From NCBI GenBank assembly GCA_963696405.1, contig CAVOJY010000005.1, forward strand, positions 310,001 through 374,000: DNA of 64,000 bases, written 5' to 3'. The notes below the pieces were generated by a model. It did not search any database and had not been told where the DNA came from. It saw only the letters and a program-made list of their open reading frames with translations. This DNA is from CAVOJY01 sp963696405 (GTDB lineage Bacteria; Chloroflexota; Limnocylindria; Limnocylindrales; CSP1-4). Of this stretch, positions 18,598 to 28,586 are shown piece after piece (position 1 is the first letter of the stretch; each line of letters begins with the position of its first letter). The translations under genes were made by a program, and so were the position numbers.

Positions 18598-19571
18598 TCA
18601 GCAACGGTGACGCTGCGACGTGAGAAACACGATAGATGCCGTAGATGATCCTCACGGCGGCGGCGAACCAGGTTCAGGATTGCCAGAAGGGCGCCAAGGA
18701 TGGTGAGGATCAAGGTCCCCGCAAATGTGCCGAGGTAGTTTCCCGAACCGCCCAGCAGCGAGACTCCTCCCACAAGCACGGCGGTGATCGAGATAAAGAG
18801 GTACGGTTCGCCATGTCGAAGTAGGACTGGCCAAAGATACCCCGCCAACATCCATCCTCCGAGCGCGGCAGTCATGGCGCTGATCACGTACAGCGTTATC
18901 AACGTCGTGGCCACATTGACTCCCGAGACTCGGGCTGCGAGAGGGTTGTTGCCGACTGCATAGACACGACGCCCAAACGATGTACGGCTCAGTGCGACAG
19001 TGAACGAGGACCGTCAGGAGGAACCAGAAGACACCTGCGGTGGGGATCGGGCCGATGCTTCCGACAGCCAGTTCGCGAATCAGGCTTGAACTTGTCCCCT
19101 CGCCGGTGATCACACCTGGTGCGGTGACTACAAGCGCGCCGGCGAGCACGCCGTTCATGCCCAGCGTCATGATGATCGCAGGTGCTCTGAACACGCCCAC
19201 GCCAATCCCATTGACGAGGCCGACCACGAACGCGAGCCCGAACACAACCGCGATCGGGAACAAGAGGTTCCCGTCCTCCGGGGTGGTTCGGGCAAGCAGA
19301 ACGCCGGCCGCACTCATCATCCCGGCGACGGAGAGATCGATCCCACCCGTCATGATCACAAGGGTCTGGCCGATTGACACGACTCCCAGGATGGCGGCTT
19401 GCTGGATGATGTTCTTGATGTTCGCGGCGCTGGCAAAACCGGGCGAGTAGATGCTCACCAAGACGAACATGATGACGACGAGGGCGTACGCGAGCAGGAT
19501 GGGCACCTGCCGACGCTGCCATGCGCGATTCGAACGAGGTTGGCGAACGACCTCTGGACGGGTTCCGTCAT
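18598..19571 (-). CDS. ribose-class ABC permease 2 of the leftward operon (frameshifted)
   Basis: RbsC-family permease. ATG 19571 overlaps the stop of permease 1 (ATGA). After a frame change near 19530 the protein reads through PILLAYALVV, TGGIDLSVAGM and TLGMNGVLAGAL. It shifts again near 19000 and near 18660, ending SQRHRC at 18598. About ten hydrophobic segments can be traced. With permease 1 it would form a heterodimeric channel, as in systems with two RbsC-like subunits. Frame breaks look like scattered single-base errors, because all segments are otherwise well conserved. Confidence 0.8.
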
Positions 19572-20580
19572 GTCTCAGGCCTCGTCTCTTCGGAGCTTCG
19601 CCGCTCCACGACGATCTCGACGATCGAGTACACGACGATTGCGGCAACCAGCAGGAGTCCCTGGAAGAGGAGCGTGAACCCACTCTCCGCGCCGGAGAAG
19701 AACACGATCTGCGTGATGAAGCTGAGGCTCAGCGCTCCCAGGACCGTCCCGACGAAGCCGCCGCGACCCCCTGCGAGGCTGGTGCCCCCGATGACCACCG
19801 CAGCCACGGATCGGAGAATGAACGGATCGCCTGCCACGGAGGATCCCGAGTCGGTCAGGGCGGCGAAGTAGAGACCGGCCAAAGCGGCAGTCAGGCCCGA
19901 AACGCCGTAGATGAGCATCTTGGTACGTCCCACGCGTAGGCCGTTGAGGCCCGCCGCGGCCTCATTGCTGCCGATTGCGTACACGGCCGTCCCAAAACGC
20001 GTGCGGCGGATGATCGCCCACAGGAGGATGACGGCCAACGTGATCCAGACCGCCGAGGGCGCGCCGAAGTACGAGTCGAAGGCGAAGTGGATGAGGCTTG
20101 GCGCCACCGCGCCTCCCTGGGTCGGCAGCACCAGAAGCGCGATGCCGGACAGGACCGAGCAGGATGCAAGCGTGACGATGAACGGCTGGATCCGTGTTCG
20201 CACGATGACGAACCCATCGAGGAAGCCAATCCCGAACCCGAGCGCCAGGATCAACGGCACCCAGACGATCATGTCCACGTCCTGGGTCATCTGCGTCGCG
20301 AACAGCGCAGTTGACAGGCTCATGATGCGCCACGGCGAGGTCGATCCCGCCGGCGAGGATCACGAGCGTCTGACCAAGGCCAACGATCACGAGCGGCAGC
20401 GTCGTTTGGAGAAGGGACGAAAGCAGGGGACGAAATTGCGCCGCTGTGAGCCACATGAAGCGAGGAGGGCGATGAACAGGGTCGCGGGCAAGACCAGTGG
20501 TTGACGATGGATCAGATGGACGAGCCCCAGTTGCCGACGGTGGGCGATGGGCGCTTCGCCGGGATGCCCGCGCTGGTCAT
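19568..20580 (-). CDS. ribose-class ABC permease 1 of the leftward operon (frameshifted)
   Basis: The gene starts at ATG 20580, only one base after the ATPase stop (TGATATG). Tracts LPATLFIALL, LVIVGLGQTLVILAGGIDLA and, after a break near 20330, MSLSTALFATQM through TSLAGGRGGFVGTVLGAL follow the RbsC/FrcC pattern. Frame changes occur near 20510 and 20330. The end ERRSSEETRPET overlaps the next permease. It forms the translocation pore with permease 2. Confidence 0.82.
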
Positions 20581-20581
20581 A

Positions 20582-22105
20582 TCACGCCGGTGCCGTTGCC
20601 TCGAGCCCGACGGCGGCACGCAGGAGGTTGTTCTCGGTCAGACCTGCGCCCTCCAGCACTGCGGCAATCGTCCAGTCGAACATCACCGCGACCCGGTGAC
20701 ACAGGGCAACGAGCTGCTCGAGTCGCTGGAGTAGAGGACGATCGCCACACCGCTCGCCGCCAGGTCGCGGACGAGCGCGTACATGTCGGCCCGGGTCCCT
20801 ACGTCAATGCCACGCGTGACGTCGGCCAGCAGCAGGACTCTGACGCCGGACGAGAGCAGTTTGCCGACGAGCACCTTCTGCTGGTTGCCGCCGCTGAGCG
20901 CCTGTACTTCGTGCTCCAGGCTGGGCGCACGGATGCTGAACCGCTCGGCGATCTCGCGCGCTGCGGTCTGCTCGCGGCTGAGCGATATGATGCCCAGCCG
21001 CGTGAGCCGGCCGATGATCGGCAGCGTCAGGTTCTCCCGGATGGGCAGGGCCATCATCAGGCCTTCTGTGCGCCGGTCCTCCGGTATCAGGGCAACACCG
21101 TGGCGGAGGGCATCCTTTGGCGAACGGAGCCGGACAGGCTCACCGCCCAGCCTCACCTCGCCGCGCGGGTGGTTCCATCCGTAGAGGGCTTGCAGCAGGT
21201 CGTACTGCCCCTGCCCATGGAGACCGCCGAGACCGAAGATCTCGCCGCGACGCACAGAGAAGCTCACGTCGTGAAAGCGACGTCCGTAGCCCAGGTCCCT
21301 CACCTCGAGTGCCACCTCCTCGGTGAGCGCCGGGCGCGCCTCCATGTAACTCTCGATCAAGCGCCGACCGAGCATTGCCTCCACGAGCGACGCCTCCGTG
21401 TACGCAGACACCGGACCGCTGCTGACGGTTCGGCTGTTGCGGAACACGGTGATCCTGTCGGCGATTTCGAAGGCCTCGCGAATACGATGCGAGATGAAGA
21501 CAACCGCCGCCCCTTCATCTGTCAGGCGGCGGATCAGAGCAAACAGCCACAACGAAGCCTGGCGCGACAGCGAAGCCGTGGGCTCGTCAAGCACGATGAT
21601 CCTTGGCTTGCGAGCGACGACCTTGACGATCTCCACCATCTGCTGCTGGGCAACCGGAAGAGCGCCGACTTTCGCAGAAGGCGCAATCCCTTCGACTTCG
21701 AGCTCGCCGAAGAGATCGCGCGTCTGACGGATCGCCGCGCCCTGGTCGACAAGACCCAGTCGAGACCGTGGCTCTCTCTGAAAGAACACGTTCTCAGCGA
21801 CGCTGAGATCGGGCAGCAGGCTCAGCTCCTGGAATACTGTGTCGATTCCGCGGGCGATCCCGGCGCGCACAGAATCCGAGCACAAGCGGCTGGCCGTCGA
21901 CGAGCAGGGCGCCCGAGTCGGGCCGGATCGCGCCAGTCAGGATTCGCACAAACGTGCTCTTCCCTGCGCCGTTCTCGCCCAGAAGGGCATGAACCTCGCC
22001 GTATCGGGCGGTGAAGTCTGCACCATCGAGGGCGACGGCTCCGCCGAACATCTTCTTCAGATCGGTGGCCTGGATATCCCACCGAGCGCCGCTATCAGTA
22101 ACCAT
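20582..22105 (-). CDS. sugar ABC transporter ATP-binding protein, two-domain (frameshifted)
   Basis: RbsA/MglA-type protein with two fused nucleotide-binding domains, about 505 residues. Domain 1 has Walker A GENGAGKST and Walker B IIVLDEP; its signature is degenerate. Domain 2 has a degenerate Walker A (GGLHGQGQ), the signature ALSGGNQQKV and RVLLLADVTRGID, normal for the C-terminal half of this family. Frame changes fall near 21880 and near 20710. The repaired C-terminus reads VALCHRVAVMFDW to the stop at 20582. It sits between the binding-protein gene and the permeases. Confidence 0.85.
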
Positions 22106-22139
22106 GGCTTCCGTTCGCTGCCTACCAGGTCCTGCGCCG

Positions 22140-22195
22140 GCTCGAGAGCGAGTCGTCCCCGCAATCCGAAGGCGGGTGGCGGCTCGCTCTCGAGC
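22140..22195 (-). terminator. hairpin between binding-protein and ATPase genes
   Basis: Perfect 13-bp arms gctcgagagcgag (22140-22152) and ctcgctctcgagc (22183-22195) enclose a 30-base loop. It lies just after the binding-protein stop (22214) and before the ATPase start (22105). Such hairpins often protect or attenuate mRNA so that the binding protein is made in excess. Confidence 0.6.
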
Positions 22196-22213
22196 TTCGC
22201 TGTTCGACTGGTG

Positions 22214-23413
22214 CTATTGACCGAAGACCTGCTCCTTGGTCACCGGTGACTGTGGGATCGAGTAGGGGAGCTGGGTGTCAGGCGCAAGGCCCTCGTCCAG
22301 GAAGTGCATGAGGTCATCAACCGGCAGCACCTTGGCAGGGATCTTGTCCGTGATGCCGTTCGTGTTGTAGACCTGGAGTGGGAGGAAGACTTCCCTGGCG
22401 TCGTTCCCGGCCGTCAGACCCCACTCGGCATTGACGGATCTTGGCCGTGGAGCACGCGCCAAGCCACTTCGAGAGCATAGCCGCCAAACGTCGGCGGATT
22501 ATCCGCGAACTGGATCTGGAAGGTGCCCTCGCCCTTGTGCTCCTTCCAGAGCTCGAGAGTTCGTACGGCGATGTCGCCCGTGTTGTTCATCGGCACGAGG
22601 GGCACGCCAGCCTGGAGGAAGGCCGCGATGACCCCGTCGGACCCGGCGAGGCTGTTGACGGCCTGGATGTTCTTGTCGTTTGCGAGGATGCTGGCCACGG
22701 CCTTCGCCGATGGACCGGGTGCGTAGTTGCCCTCGAATGTTGCAGCCACCCTGATATCCGGGTATTGCTTCCAGACCGTCGAGGTGGTGTCGTTCGAGAT
22801 CTCGGACAACGGCTGCCCGGGCAGGCCGAGGTCTCGAATGATGTTGCCCTTGTAGTCGATCGACGCTGCGAGCCACTCTGCATTGGAGACGTACAGTTCC
22901 TCACTCCGCTCGCGCACCGGGTAGGTGCACGGCTCGGTGACCGTCTGGTCGAACGAAATGACAATGATCCCGTCTGCACAGGCCTGCTGAAGAACAGGGT
23001 TGAGGGCGGTCGATGAAGATGCGTCAAGCAGAATCGCGTCCGGCTTGGTCGCAATGATCGACTGCAGAGACTGGATCTGCGCCGTCGGATCACCCTCGGC
23101 AACGATGACCTTCAGGTCCACAGCACCCTTGTAGGGAGCGTTGTTCGCAACCATCGCCTTGACGATGTTCTGCATCTCTCAGGCGCCACTGGTTGCCGAC
23201 ATAGTTGTTGCTGAGGACGATCTTGAAGACCTTGTCCGCAGCGGGGGTTTCAGCAGGGCCCTGGGTGGCCGGTGCTGCGGTCGGGGCCTGGGTGGCCGGC
23301 GCTGCAGTCGGGGCCTGGGTCGCCGCGCTGCTGCAGGCGCCCGCAATCAGGGCAAGCATCGGGAGCAGGACAACGAGCCTCGCTCGACTCCTACGGAATG
23401 TGGCGGAATGCAT
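22214..23413 (-). CDS. ribose-class sugar-binding lipoprotein (frameshifted)
   Basis: A signal peptide with lipobox LIAGAC is followed by an Ala/Pro/Thr/Gln repeat linker (TQAPTAAPA units) and a type I periplasmic-binding domain: VFKIVLSNNYVGN, PDAILLDASSSTALNPV, VVISFDQ-like IIVISFDQ, AVNSLAGSDGVIAAF. Frame changes lie near 23175 and 22440. The protein ends PVTKEQVFGQ at 22214; repaired length is about 400. GAGGAGG precedes ATG 23413. It is the first gene of the leftward transporter operon, which then continues through uronate-isomerase-like and oxidoreductase genes. The ligand is probably a monosaccharide or polyol. Confidence 0.87.
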
Positions 23414-23596
23414 GTTTCCTCCTCGTACAAGGATCCAGTTTGGCTACGGGTTGCGATCCATTCGGTCAGTGCGGATTTCCAATACCCGATGGTCGCTGTT
23501 CCCGAGACGCGACACTACGCAACGGTCCAGCGATCGCACCACCGGTGCGCTGGCAGTCCGGCCAGAGCCATCGGTGGTGTTCGAGCGACCACCTCC

Positions 23597-24656
23597 CTAA
23601 CGTGCACGACCAAGCTGAAGCACGTCTCTCGCGTGGGCCATTGCCCGCTCGACGTCTCGGCGCTCTTGCTCCACCAGGAAATCCTCGAACTCTGGGCTCC
23701 CCTCGTTCACGCCCGGAGGCGCAGCCGGCACGGCCGTGTACGGCGAGCCACTGCGGGCCACCTTGAGGAACCGGCCGAATACCCATGCCGGAACGTCGCG
23801 ATACCCTCGCCAGAAGGAGTCCTCAAGGTAGGGGAAGATGCGCGGCGAGCGGTTGTTGATGATCTCGAGCGAAAACGTCCTTCCCGGGCACAGCTCTGCG
23901 AAGCGTTGGACGAGACCTTCGAACGCCGACGTTGCCATCCCCGAGAGCGCACCACTGGACGGCCGCACCACTGGGGATTTCCCAGACCGCGCTGTCACGG
24001 ATCCCGGACGTCAGCACGTAGGGCGCCAGGGTCTCCAGAGCGATGTACGGTTCCTCGAGCGTCCAGGTCGCGTTCCCGGCATCGAAGAGCGCCCCGACGT
24101 ATTCGGGCCCGGCCTCCTCGATCAGGCAGCGCAACTGGAGCGATGTCAGGCCCCCTGCATGGTTTTCGATCGCGATCTTCACGCCCAGGTCGAGGGCGAC
24201 ACTGCGGACAGCCTTGCACACGCGGACTGTGTCGGCGATGTGGACGTCCATCGGAACCTGGGACTGGGGCTCGAGGGGCGAACCTCCTGCTGGCCCCTCG
24301 CGATCCTCCGAACTACCCTGGTAGCAGCGAACGAACGGAGAGCCCAGCCTGCGTGCGATGTCGAGCATGCGCAGCAGCTGTTCCTCGGCCGTGCCGTCAT
24401 GATCGTTGAACCAGGTCGAGCTCGGACAGATGGAGCCCATTCCGACCTCGATCTCGAGGCCGGACCGGTCGGCGGCGAGTCTCACCTGCTCAAGGTGCGC
24501 GTCGTTGAGAGGACCCAGGAACCGCGGCTCGGAGAAGTTGACGACCTGGGCGCCTTCGTGAGCGGCAAACTCGAGCAGGCGGAAGGCATCCCAGCCCTGC
24601 GAGCGCAGGCTGTAGAGATCGAGGCCGAGCTTCGGAAGAGCGGGGTTCGCGATCAT
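23597..24656 (-). CDS. sugar phosphate isomerase/epimerase-family TIM barrel (frameshifted)
   Basis: Xylose-isomerase-like TIM barrel of about 352 residues. The first strand is LGLDLYSLRSQGWDAF; the metal-ligand residues lie in KIAIENHAGG (Glu) and VGALFDAGNATW (Asp). ATG 24656 is preferred over an upstream ATG because AGGGAGA lies 4 bases before it. A frame change near 23950 precedes LVQRFAELCPGRTFSLEII, where the fourth metal ligand (Glu) is expected. It lies 184 bases upstream of the binding-protein gene and may head the leftward sugar operon. It probably epimerises or isomerises a keto-sugar. Confidence 0.8.
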
Positions 24657-24855
24657 GCGTCTCCCTTCAGCCGGATCCCTGGAGAGCGACACGGCCATCG
24701 CTGTGTGACGTCAACGCGCCTGGCTCGCGGTCGCCGGCTGCCCCCGAGGCCAAGGGCGGGCGGCCTCGGCCCTCCTCATCGTCCCGATTGCGAGCTCGAC
24801 GCACTGTCTCGTACCGGTTCCAGGTACCTGGACCGGCCCACGGTGCCCCTCCTGC

Positions 24856-25719
24856 TCATCTACCAGCCGACGCTAGTGCCCCTGACTCGAGCGCCGCCAT
24901 TGCGGGACCCAAGTCACGCGTTGCAGCCGCCATCCGGAGCGCCCGCACCATCCGTGCGGGATCCGGCTGCTGCCAGATGTTGCGACCCATCGTGATCCCC
25001 GCCACACCGACCTCGGCGGCGAAGATGACGTCCGCCAGGACCTCCCGCTGGGTGGGCCGCTTCGGGCCCCCAAGCATGAATACGGGAACTGGACAGGAAG
25101 CTACCAACTGCCTGAAGGTCTCGGGCTCGCCACTGTACTCGATCTTGAGAAGGTCGGCCCCCAGCTCGATGGCCAGGCGCGCGCCGTCTGCGGCCATCTC
25201 CGCCCGACCGCCGGGATCGGCCGGGACGTTCACGCCCCAGAGGTAGGGCTCGATCATCATGGGCACTTCCCAATGCCTGCAGCGCTCACCCGCCTCGGCA
25301 AGGTAGCTCATGTTTCGGAGCTGATCCGCCCGGCTGTCGTTCCCCATGATCAGCATGGTCTTGACCGCATCGGCTCCGAGGCGCACTGCCTCCTCTACGG
25401 AGCATCCGGGACCGTGGGCAACTGATGGCCCGCCGCCACCGGGATCGCGGTGGACGACGATGTCCATCGCCACGACGAGCCCCGGAGCACCACGATGTGC
25501 CAGGAGGGCGGCCGATCGCCGGGCGAGCCCAGCGGTCAGCAGAATGCCATCCGGCTGGGCGGCGACGATGCTTTCGACCGTGCGTACGGGAACGACAAAG
25601 TCGTCCTGGACGCCCCCGATCCCTTGGTCCATCGCGACGACGACCGAGAAACCGTTGTCATCGCCCAACAGCCGGCCCACGTGACGGATGGCGCCGGCCG
25701 AAGCAGAGGAGGTCCCCAA
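24856..25719 (-). CDS. LsrF/DeoC-like class I aldolase
   Basis: 287-residue (beta/alpha)8 class I aldolase of the COG1830 group (LacD/FbaB/LsrF). Lys192 in LLKIEYSGEPETF is the expected Schiff-base residue, followed by PVFMLGGPKRPTQREVL and GITMGRNIWQQ, the phosphate-binding end. No ATG fits: TTG 25719 is chosen because AGGAG lies about 8 bases upstream and the protein then begins at the usual place before the first strand (FSVVVAMDQG). It is divergent from DeoR copy 2 and so probably its target. It is a distant paralogue of the LsrF orthologue at 62683. It likely cleaves a phosphorylated ketose. Confidence 0.82.
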   Translation of the reverse strand: MGTSSASAGAIRHVGRLLGDDNGFSVVVAMDQGIGGVQDDFVVPVRTVESIVAAQPDGILLTAGLARRSAALLAHRGAPGLVVAMDIVVHRDPGGGGPSVAHGPGCSVEEAVRLGADAVKTMLIMGNDSRADQLRNMSYLAEAGERCRHWEVPMMIEPYLWGVNVPADPGGRAEMAADGARLAIELGADLLKIEYSGEPETFRQLVASCPVPVFMLGGPKRPTQREVLADVIFAAEVGVAGITMGRNIWQQPDPARMVRALRMAAATRDLGPAMAALESGALASAGR

Positions 25720-26001
25720 TGTGCGCGCTCCTGTTCTTTGAAAGCCGCCGATAGGCCGGGCTGTGCTAAACAGCGCCTCCCCAACGTCAGAGGGCCTTGG
25801 CGTGATCCGAAAAGCCGTCCAAGTGGCCGCCAACTTCCCGTGGCGACTTGTGGTGGTTTCGCTGACAGGGTAGACTCATGTGGAATGCTATGACATAAAG
25901 TGGGACTAGGTCAAGTTCTCGGTTGGCAGTTCGTTTGATTGGAGCCTCGGACCGTGGAAGCGTCTGTCGATCAATCGCGAGGCGCTCAGGGGCAAGCAGA
26001 C
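25720..26001. promoter_or_regulatory. divergent regulatory gap between aldolase and deoR copy 2
   Basis: A 282-bp gap, AT-richer than its surroundings at about 25850-25940. It holds the leftward promoter-like element listed separately and the start region of DeoR copy 2, which reads from GTG 26002 (TTG 25939 and GTG 25954 are further upstream, in frame). Confidence 0.5.
25887..25914 (-). promoter_or_regulatory. promoter/operator-like element matching the one at deoR copy 1
   Basis: On the minus strand TTGACC (25914-25909) is followed after 16 bases by CATAGC. The spacer carries GTCCCACTTTATG, which aligns with GTGCCACATTATG in the promoter at 6375-6402. By eye 24 of 36 aligned positions agree, including TTGAC, CCAC and TTATG. 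The -10 box is weaker than at copy 1. The orientation is the same relative to each deoR gene: it points away from the regulator, toward the divergent target. Confidence 0.55.
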
Positions 26002-26862
26002 GTGCCGCAGCAGCCTCACTCGCGGCCGCTCGCCACGGAGCGCTTCCGCGTCATCGGCCACCTCGTGCGCGAACGGGGGAGCGTACGGGTGGGCGAGCTG
26101 GCAGAGCGGTTCGGGGTGACCGACGAGACGATCCGGCGGGATCTCGCGCGCATGGAGGAGATGGGCGTCGTCGAGCGATCCTACGGCGGGGCGGTGGCCC
26201 CGCGGCCGGACGCCGAGACGACCTACTCGGGACGCCTCCTCGAGCACAGCGAGGCGAAGGTGGCGATCGCGGCCCGGGCCGCCGAGCTGGTCGAGGACGG
26301 CGATGCCCTCATCCTCGACGCGGGGACCACCACCCTGTGCCTGGTGCGGGCCCTGGCCCCCCGCCGCGACCTCTTCGTGGCCACCAACGCGGTGACCCAC
26401 GCCGTGGAGCTGGCCTCCAACCCCCGCATCACCGTGGTGGTCATCGGCGGCCTCCTGCGGCAGAGCACGTTCGGGGCGGTGGGCGACCTCGCCATCGGCA
26501 TGCTCCGCGAGCTGCACGTCCAGCGCACCTTCCTGGCCATCCACAGCGTGTCGGCGCGGGCCGGCCTCAGCAACCCCCGCCTCGACGAGGTCGGCATCAA
26601 GCGGGCCATGATAGCGGCCGCCTCCGAGGTGATCCTCCTGGCCGATCACTCCAAGATCGGCCGCGAGACCCTCGTGCGCGTCGCGCCGCTCGAGGATGTC
26701 GATCGCATCATCACCTCCCAGGGGGCCGACCCGGCGGAGGTGCAGGCGATCCGGGATCTGGGTGTCGAAGTCGAGGTCGTTCCCGTACGATCGGAGCAGC
26801 CCGACCGCGGCGTCCAGGACCCGCCGGAGACGGCGGCCTTGGGGACGCAGGGAATGGACTGA
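26002..26862 (+). CDS. DeoR/GlpR-family transcriptional regulator, copy 2
   Basis: Same protein as the regulator at 5441-6283 across the shared 836 bp: helix-turn-helix near residues 20-60 and DAGTTTLCL phosphosugar site. It differs only at the ends, starting from GTG 26002 (the ATG of copy 1 is not conserved) and finishing AALGTQGMD. It reads toward dhaK, 75 bases downstream, and away from the aldolase gene, so it could control both. Two nearly identical repressors would be expected to cross-regulate the 6.4-kb and 26-kb loci. Confidence 0.92.
   Translation: MPQQPHSRPLATERFRVIGHLVRERGSVRVGELAERFGVTDETIRRDLARMEEMGVVERSYGGAVAPRPDAETTYSGRLLEHSEAKVAIAARAAELVEDGDALILDAGTTTLCLVRALAPRRDLFVATNAVTHAVELASNPRITVVVIGGLLRQSTFGAVGDLAIGMLRELHVQRTFLAIHSVSARAGLSNPRLDEVGIKRAMIAAASEVILLADHSKIGRETLVRVAPLEDVDRIITSQGADPAEVQAIRDLGVEVEVVPVRSEQPDRGVQDPPETAALGTQGMD
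26007..26842. repeat. 836-bp inverted repeat, arm 2 (DeoR gene)
   Basis: Reverse complement of 5446-6281, with two substitutions seen. Recombination between the arms would invert about 20 kb. The near-perfect identity implies recent duplication, gene conversion or an assembly link. Confidence 0.93.
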
Positions 26863-26937
26863 CACGGTGGTCGACGGCATCGAATCCGTCGCTCGGCGAG
26901 CCCGGACCACCGCCCAGGCAACGAGGGAGCCGCACCA

Positions 26938-27930
26938 ATGCTGAAGAAGCTCATCAACGATCCGTTCAATGCCGTGGACGAGATGCTCGAAGGGTTCGTG
27001 GCCACGCATGCCGACCTGGTCGTGCTGGCATCCCCGCGCGTGGTTGCCAGGCGCAACCGTGGCACCCCGAAGGTCGGCCTCGTGATCGGCGGCGGCTCGG
27101 GCCATGAACCGGCCATGGTCGGCTACGTCGGGCTCGGGATGGCAGATTCGGGCGTCGCCGGCAATATCTTTGCGGCGCCATCGCCGGACCTCTGCCTGGA
27201 GGGGATCCGCGCAGCCTCGACCGGCATGGGCGTCCTCCTCGCTTACGGCAACTACTCAGGCGACATTCTCAACTTCGGGCTGGCGGCACAGCTCGCGGCG
27301 GGCGAGGGGATCGAGGTACGGGAGGTGCGCGTCTCCGACGACGTCGCGTCAGCGCCGCCCGCCGAGATCGACAAGCGCCGCGGGATCGCCGGTGACATCT
27401 TCGTCTTCAAGTGCGCCGGGGCCATGGCCGAACGCGGTGAATCGCTGGACGAGGTGGAACGCGTGGCCCGCAAGGCGAACGCGGCGACCCGCAGCATGGG
27501 CGTGGCGCTCTACGCATGCGAGGTACCGGGCTCGGGACGGCTCACGTTCGAACTCGGCGATGACGAGATGGAGATCGGCATGGGAGCGCACGGCGAACCG
27601 GGGATGCGCCGAGGCCCGCTCGAGCCTGCCGACGACGTGTCCCGGCTTCTTGTCGAGTCCATCCTGGCGGATCTCGGCCACCCGACTGGCGCCGAGATGG
27701 CGCTCCTGGTGAACGGCATGGGCGCCACCTCGCACCTCGACCTCTACATCCTCTACCGTGGTGCGCGGCGGGTGCTCGAAGGGTCCGGATGCCGGGTCAG
27801 CCGAAGCTACGTCGGCGAGTTCATCACGACACTCGAGATGAGCGGGGCATCGGTCACCGTCATGGTGCTCGATGACGAGCTGCGAGAACTGCTCGACGCG
27901 CCGGCCAGGACCGTGGGCTTCGTCCAGTGA
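26938..27930 (+). CDS. dhaK: dihydroxyacetone kinase-type subunit DhaK
   Basis: 330 residues with the DhaK fold. GGGSGHEP (51-58) lines the substrate pocket, and His218 in GMGAHGEPG is the residue that forms a hemiaminal with the ketone substrate. Start ATG 26938 lies 75 bases after DeoR copy 2. It overlaps dhaL by 4 bases. No phosphotransferase DhaM is present, so an ATP-dependent DhaK/DhaL pair is more likely than the PTS-dependent form. In DeoR-linked sugar clusters such pairs can phosphorylate C4 ketoses (erythruloses) as well as dihydroxyacetone; the nearby aldolase and the TIM paralogue at 49.7 kb leave that possibility open. Frame intact. Confidence 0.9.
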   Translation: MLKKLINDPFNAVDEMLEGFVATHADLVVLASPRVVARRNRGTPKVGLVIGGGSGHEPAMVGYVGLGMADSGVAGNIFAAPSPDLCLEGIRAASTGMGVLLAYGNYSGDILNFGLAAQLAAGEGIEVREVRVSDDVASAPPAEIDKRRGIAGDIFVFKCAGAMAERGESLDEVERVARKANAATRSMGVALYACEVPGSGRLTFELGDDEMEIGMGAHGEPGMRRGPLEPADDVSRLLVESILADLGHPTGAEMALLVNGMGATSHLDLYILYRGARRVLEGSGCRVSRSYVGEFITTLEMSGASVTVMVLDDELRELLDAPARTVGFVQ

Positions 27931-28574
27931 GCACAACGCTCCGCGTCGCTGTCCTCGCGGCGGCGGACGCGGTGGAGGCAGCTCAGCACGAGCTGGGCGT
28001 CCTGGACTCCGTCGCCGGCGACGGAGACCACGGCGTGACGATGGCGATACTCGCCCGGAGCGTCCGGAACAAGCTCGAGGAGGCTCCGGACGCGGCGGGT
28101 GCCGACCTGGTCGGCCGCGTCGCGCTGGGGGCCGCCTCCGTCGGCGGAGCGACCGGACCCCTCTTCGGCACGGGCCTCATGAAGATCGCGGCCGAGATGC
28201 GGGCCATCGGCCCGACCGACGAGATCACCGTTGCCGACCTGCGGCGCTGCCTGGAAGCCGCGGAGGCCGGCATCGTCACCCTCGGCAAGGCGGCACCCGG
28301 CGACAAGACAATCGTCGACGCCATCCACCCGACAGTCGAGGCCTTGCGGCACGCGGAAGCCGATGGGTCCGATGTTGGCGACGCCGTGCGCGCCGCCGCC
28401 GCTGCCGCGCGGGAGGGAGCCGATTCCACGGCCGGCATGATCGCCAGGGTCGGCCGGGCGAGCCGGTTGGGCGAACGCAGCCGCGGGAGCGCGGACCCGG
28501 GCGCTACGTCGTTCGCGATCATCACCGAGGCACTGGCGGCGGCCTACCTTTCCGGGGTCCGCGGCGACCGCTAG
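27927..28574 (+). CDS. dhaL: dihydroxyacetone kinase-type subunit DhaL
   Basis: 215 residues, the all-helical nucleotide-binding domain of Dha kinases. The Mg-ADP/ATP site DSVAGDGDHG holds Asp27, Asp32 and Asp34. GGATGPLFGTGLM and GDKTIVDAI are also conserved. It begins at GTG 27927 inside the dhaK stop, so the two are translationally coupled. Together they phosphorylate a short ketose. The stop (28572-28574) is 12 bases before the YggT-FtsZ start. Confidence 0.9.
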   Translation: MSTTLRVAVLAAADAVEAAQHELGVLDSVAGDGDHGVTMAILARSVRNKLEEAPDAAGADLVGRVALGAASVGGATGPLFGTGLMKIAAEMRAIGPTDEITVADLRRCLEAAEAGIVTLGKAAPGDKTIVDAIHPTVEALRHAEADGSDVGDAVRAAAAAAREGADSTAGMIARVGRASRLGERSRGSADPGATSFAIITEALAAAYLSGVRGDR

Positions 28575-28586
28575 ACTGGCCGGGCC

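Noticed and set aside
5446..26842. DeoR inverted repeat as an insertion sequence or composite transposon
   Set aside because: No transposase, terminal inverted repeats or target duplications at either arm; identity ends inside the gene.
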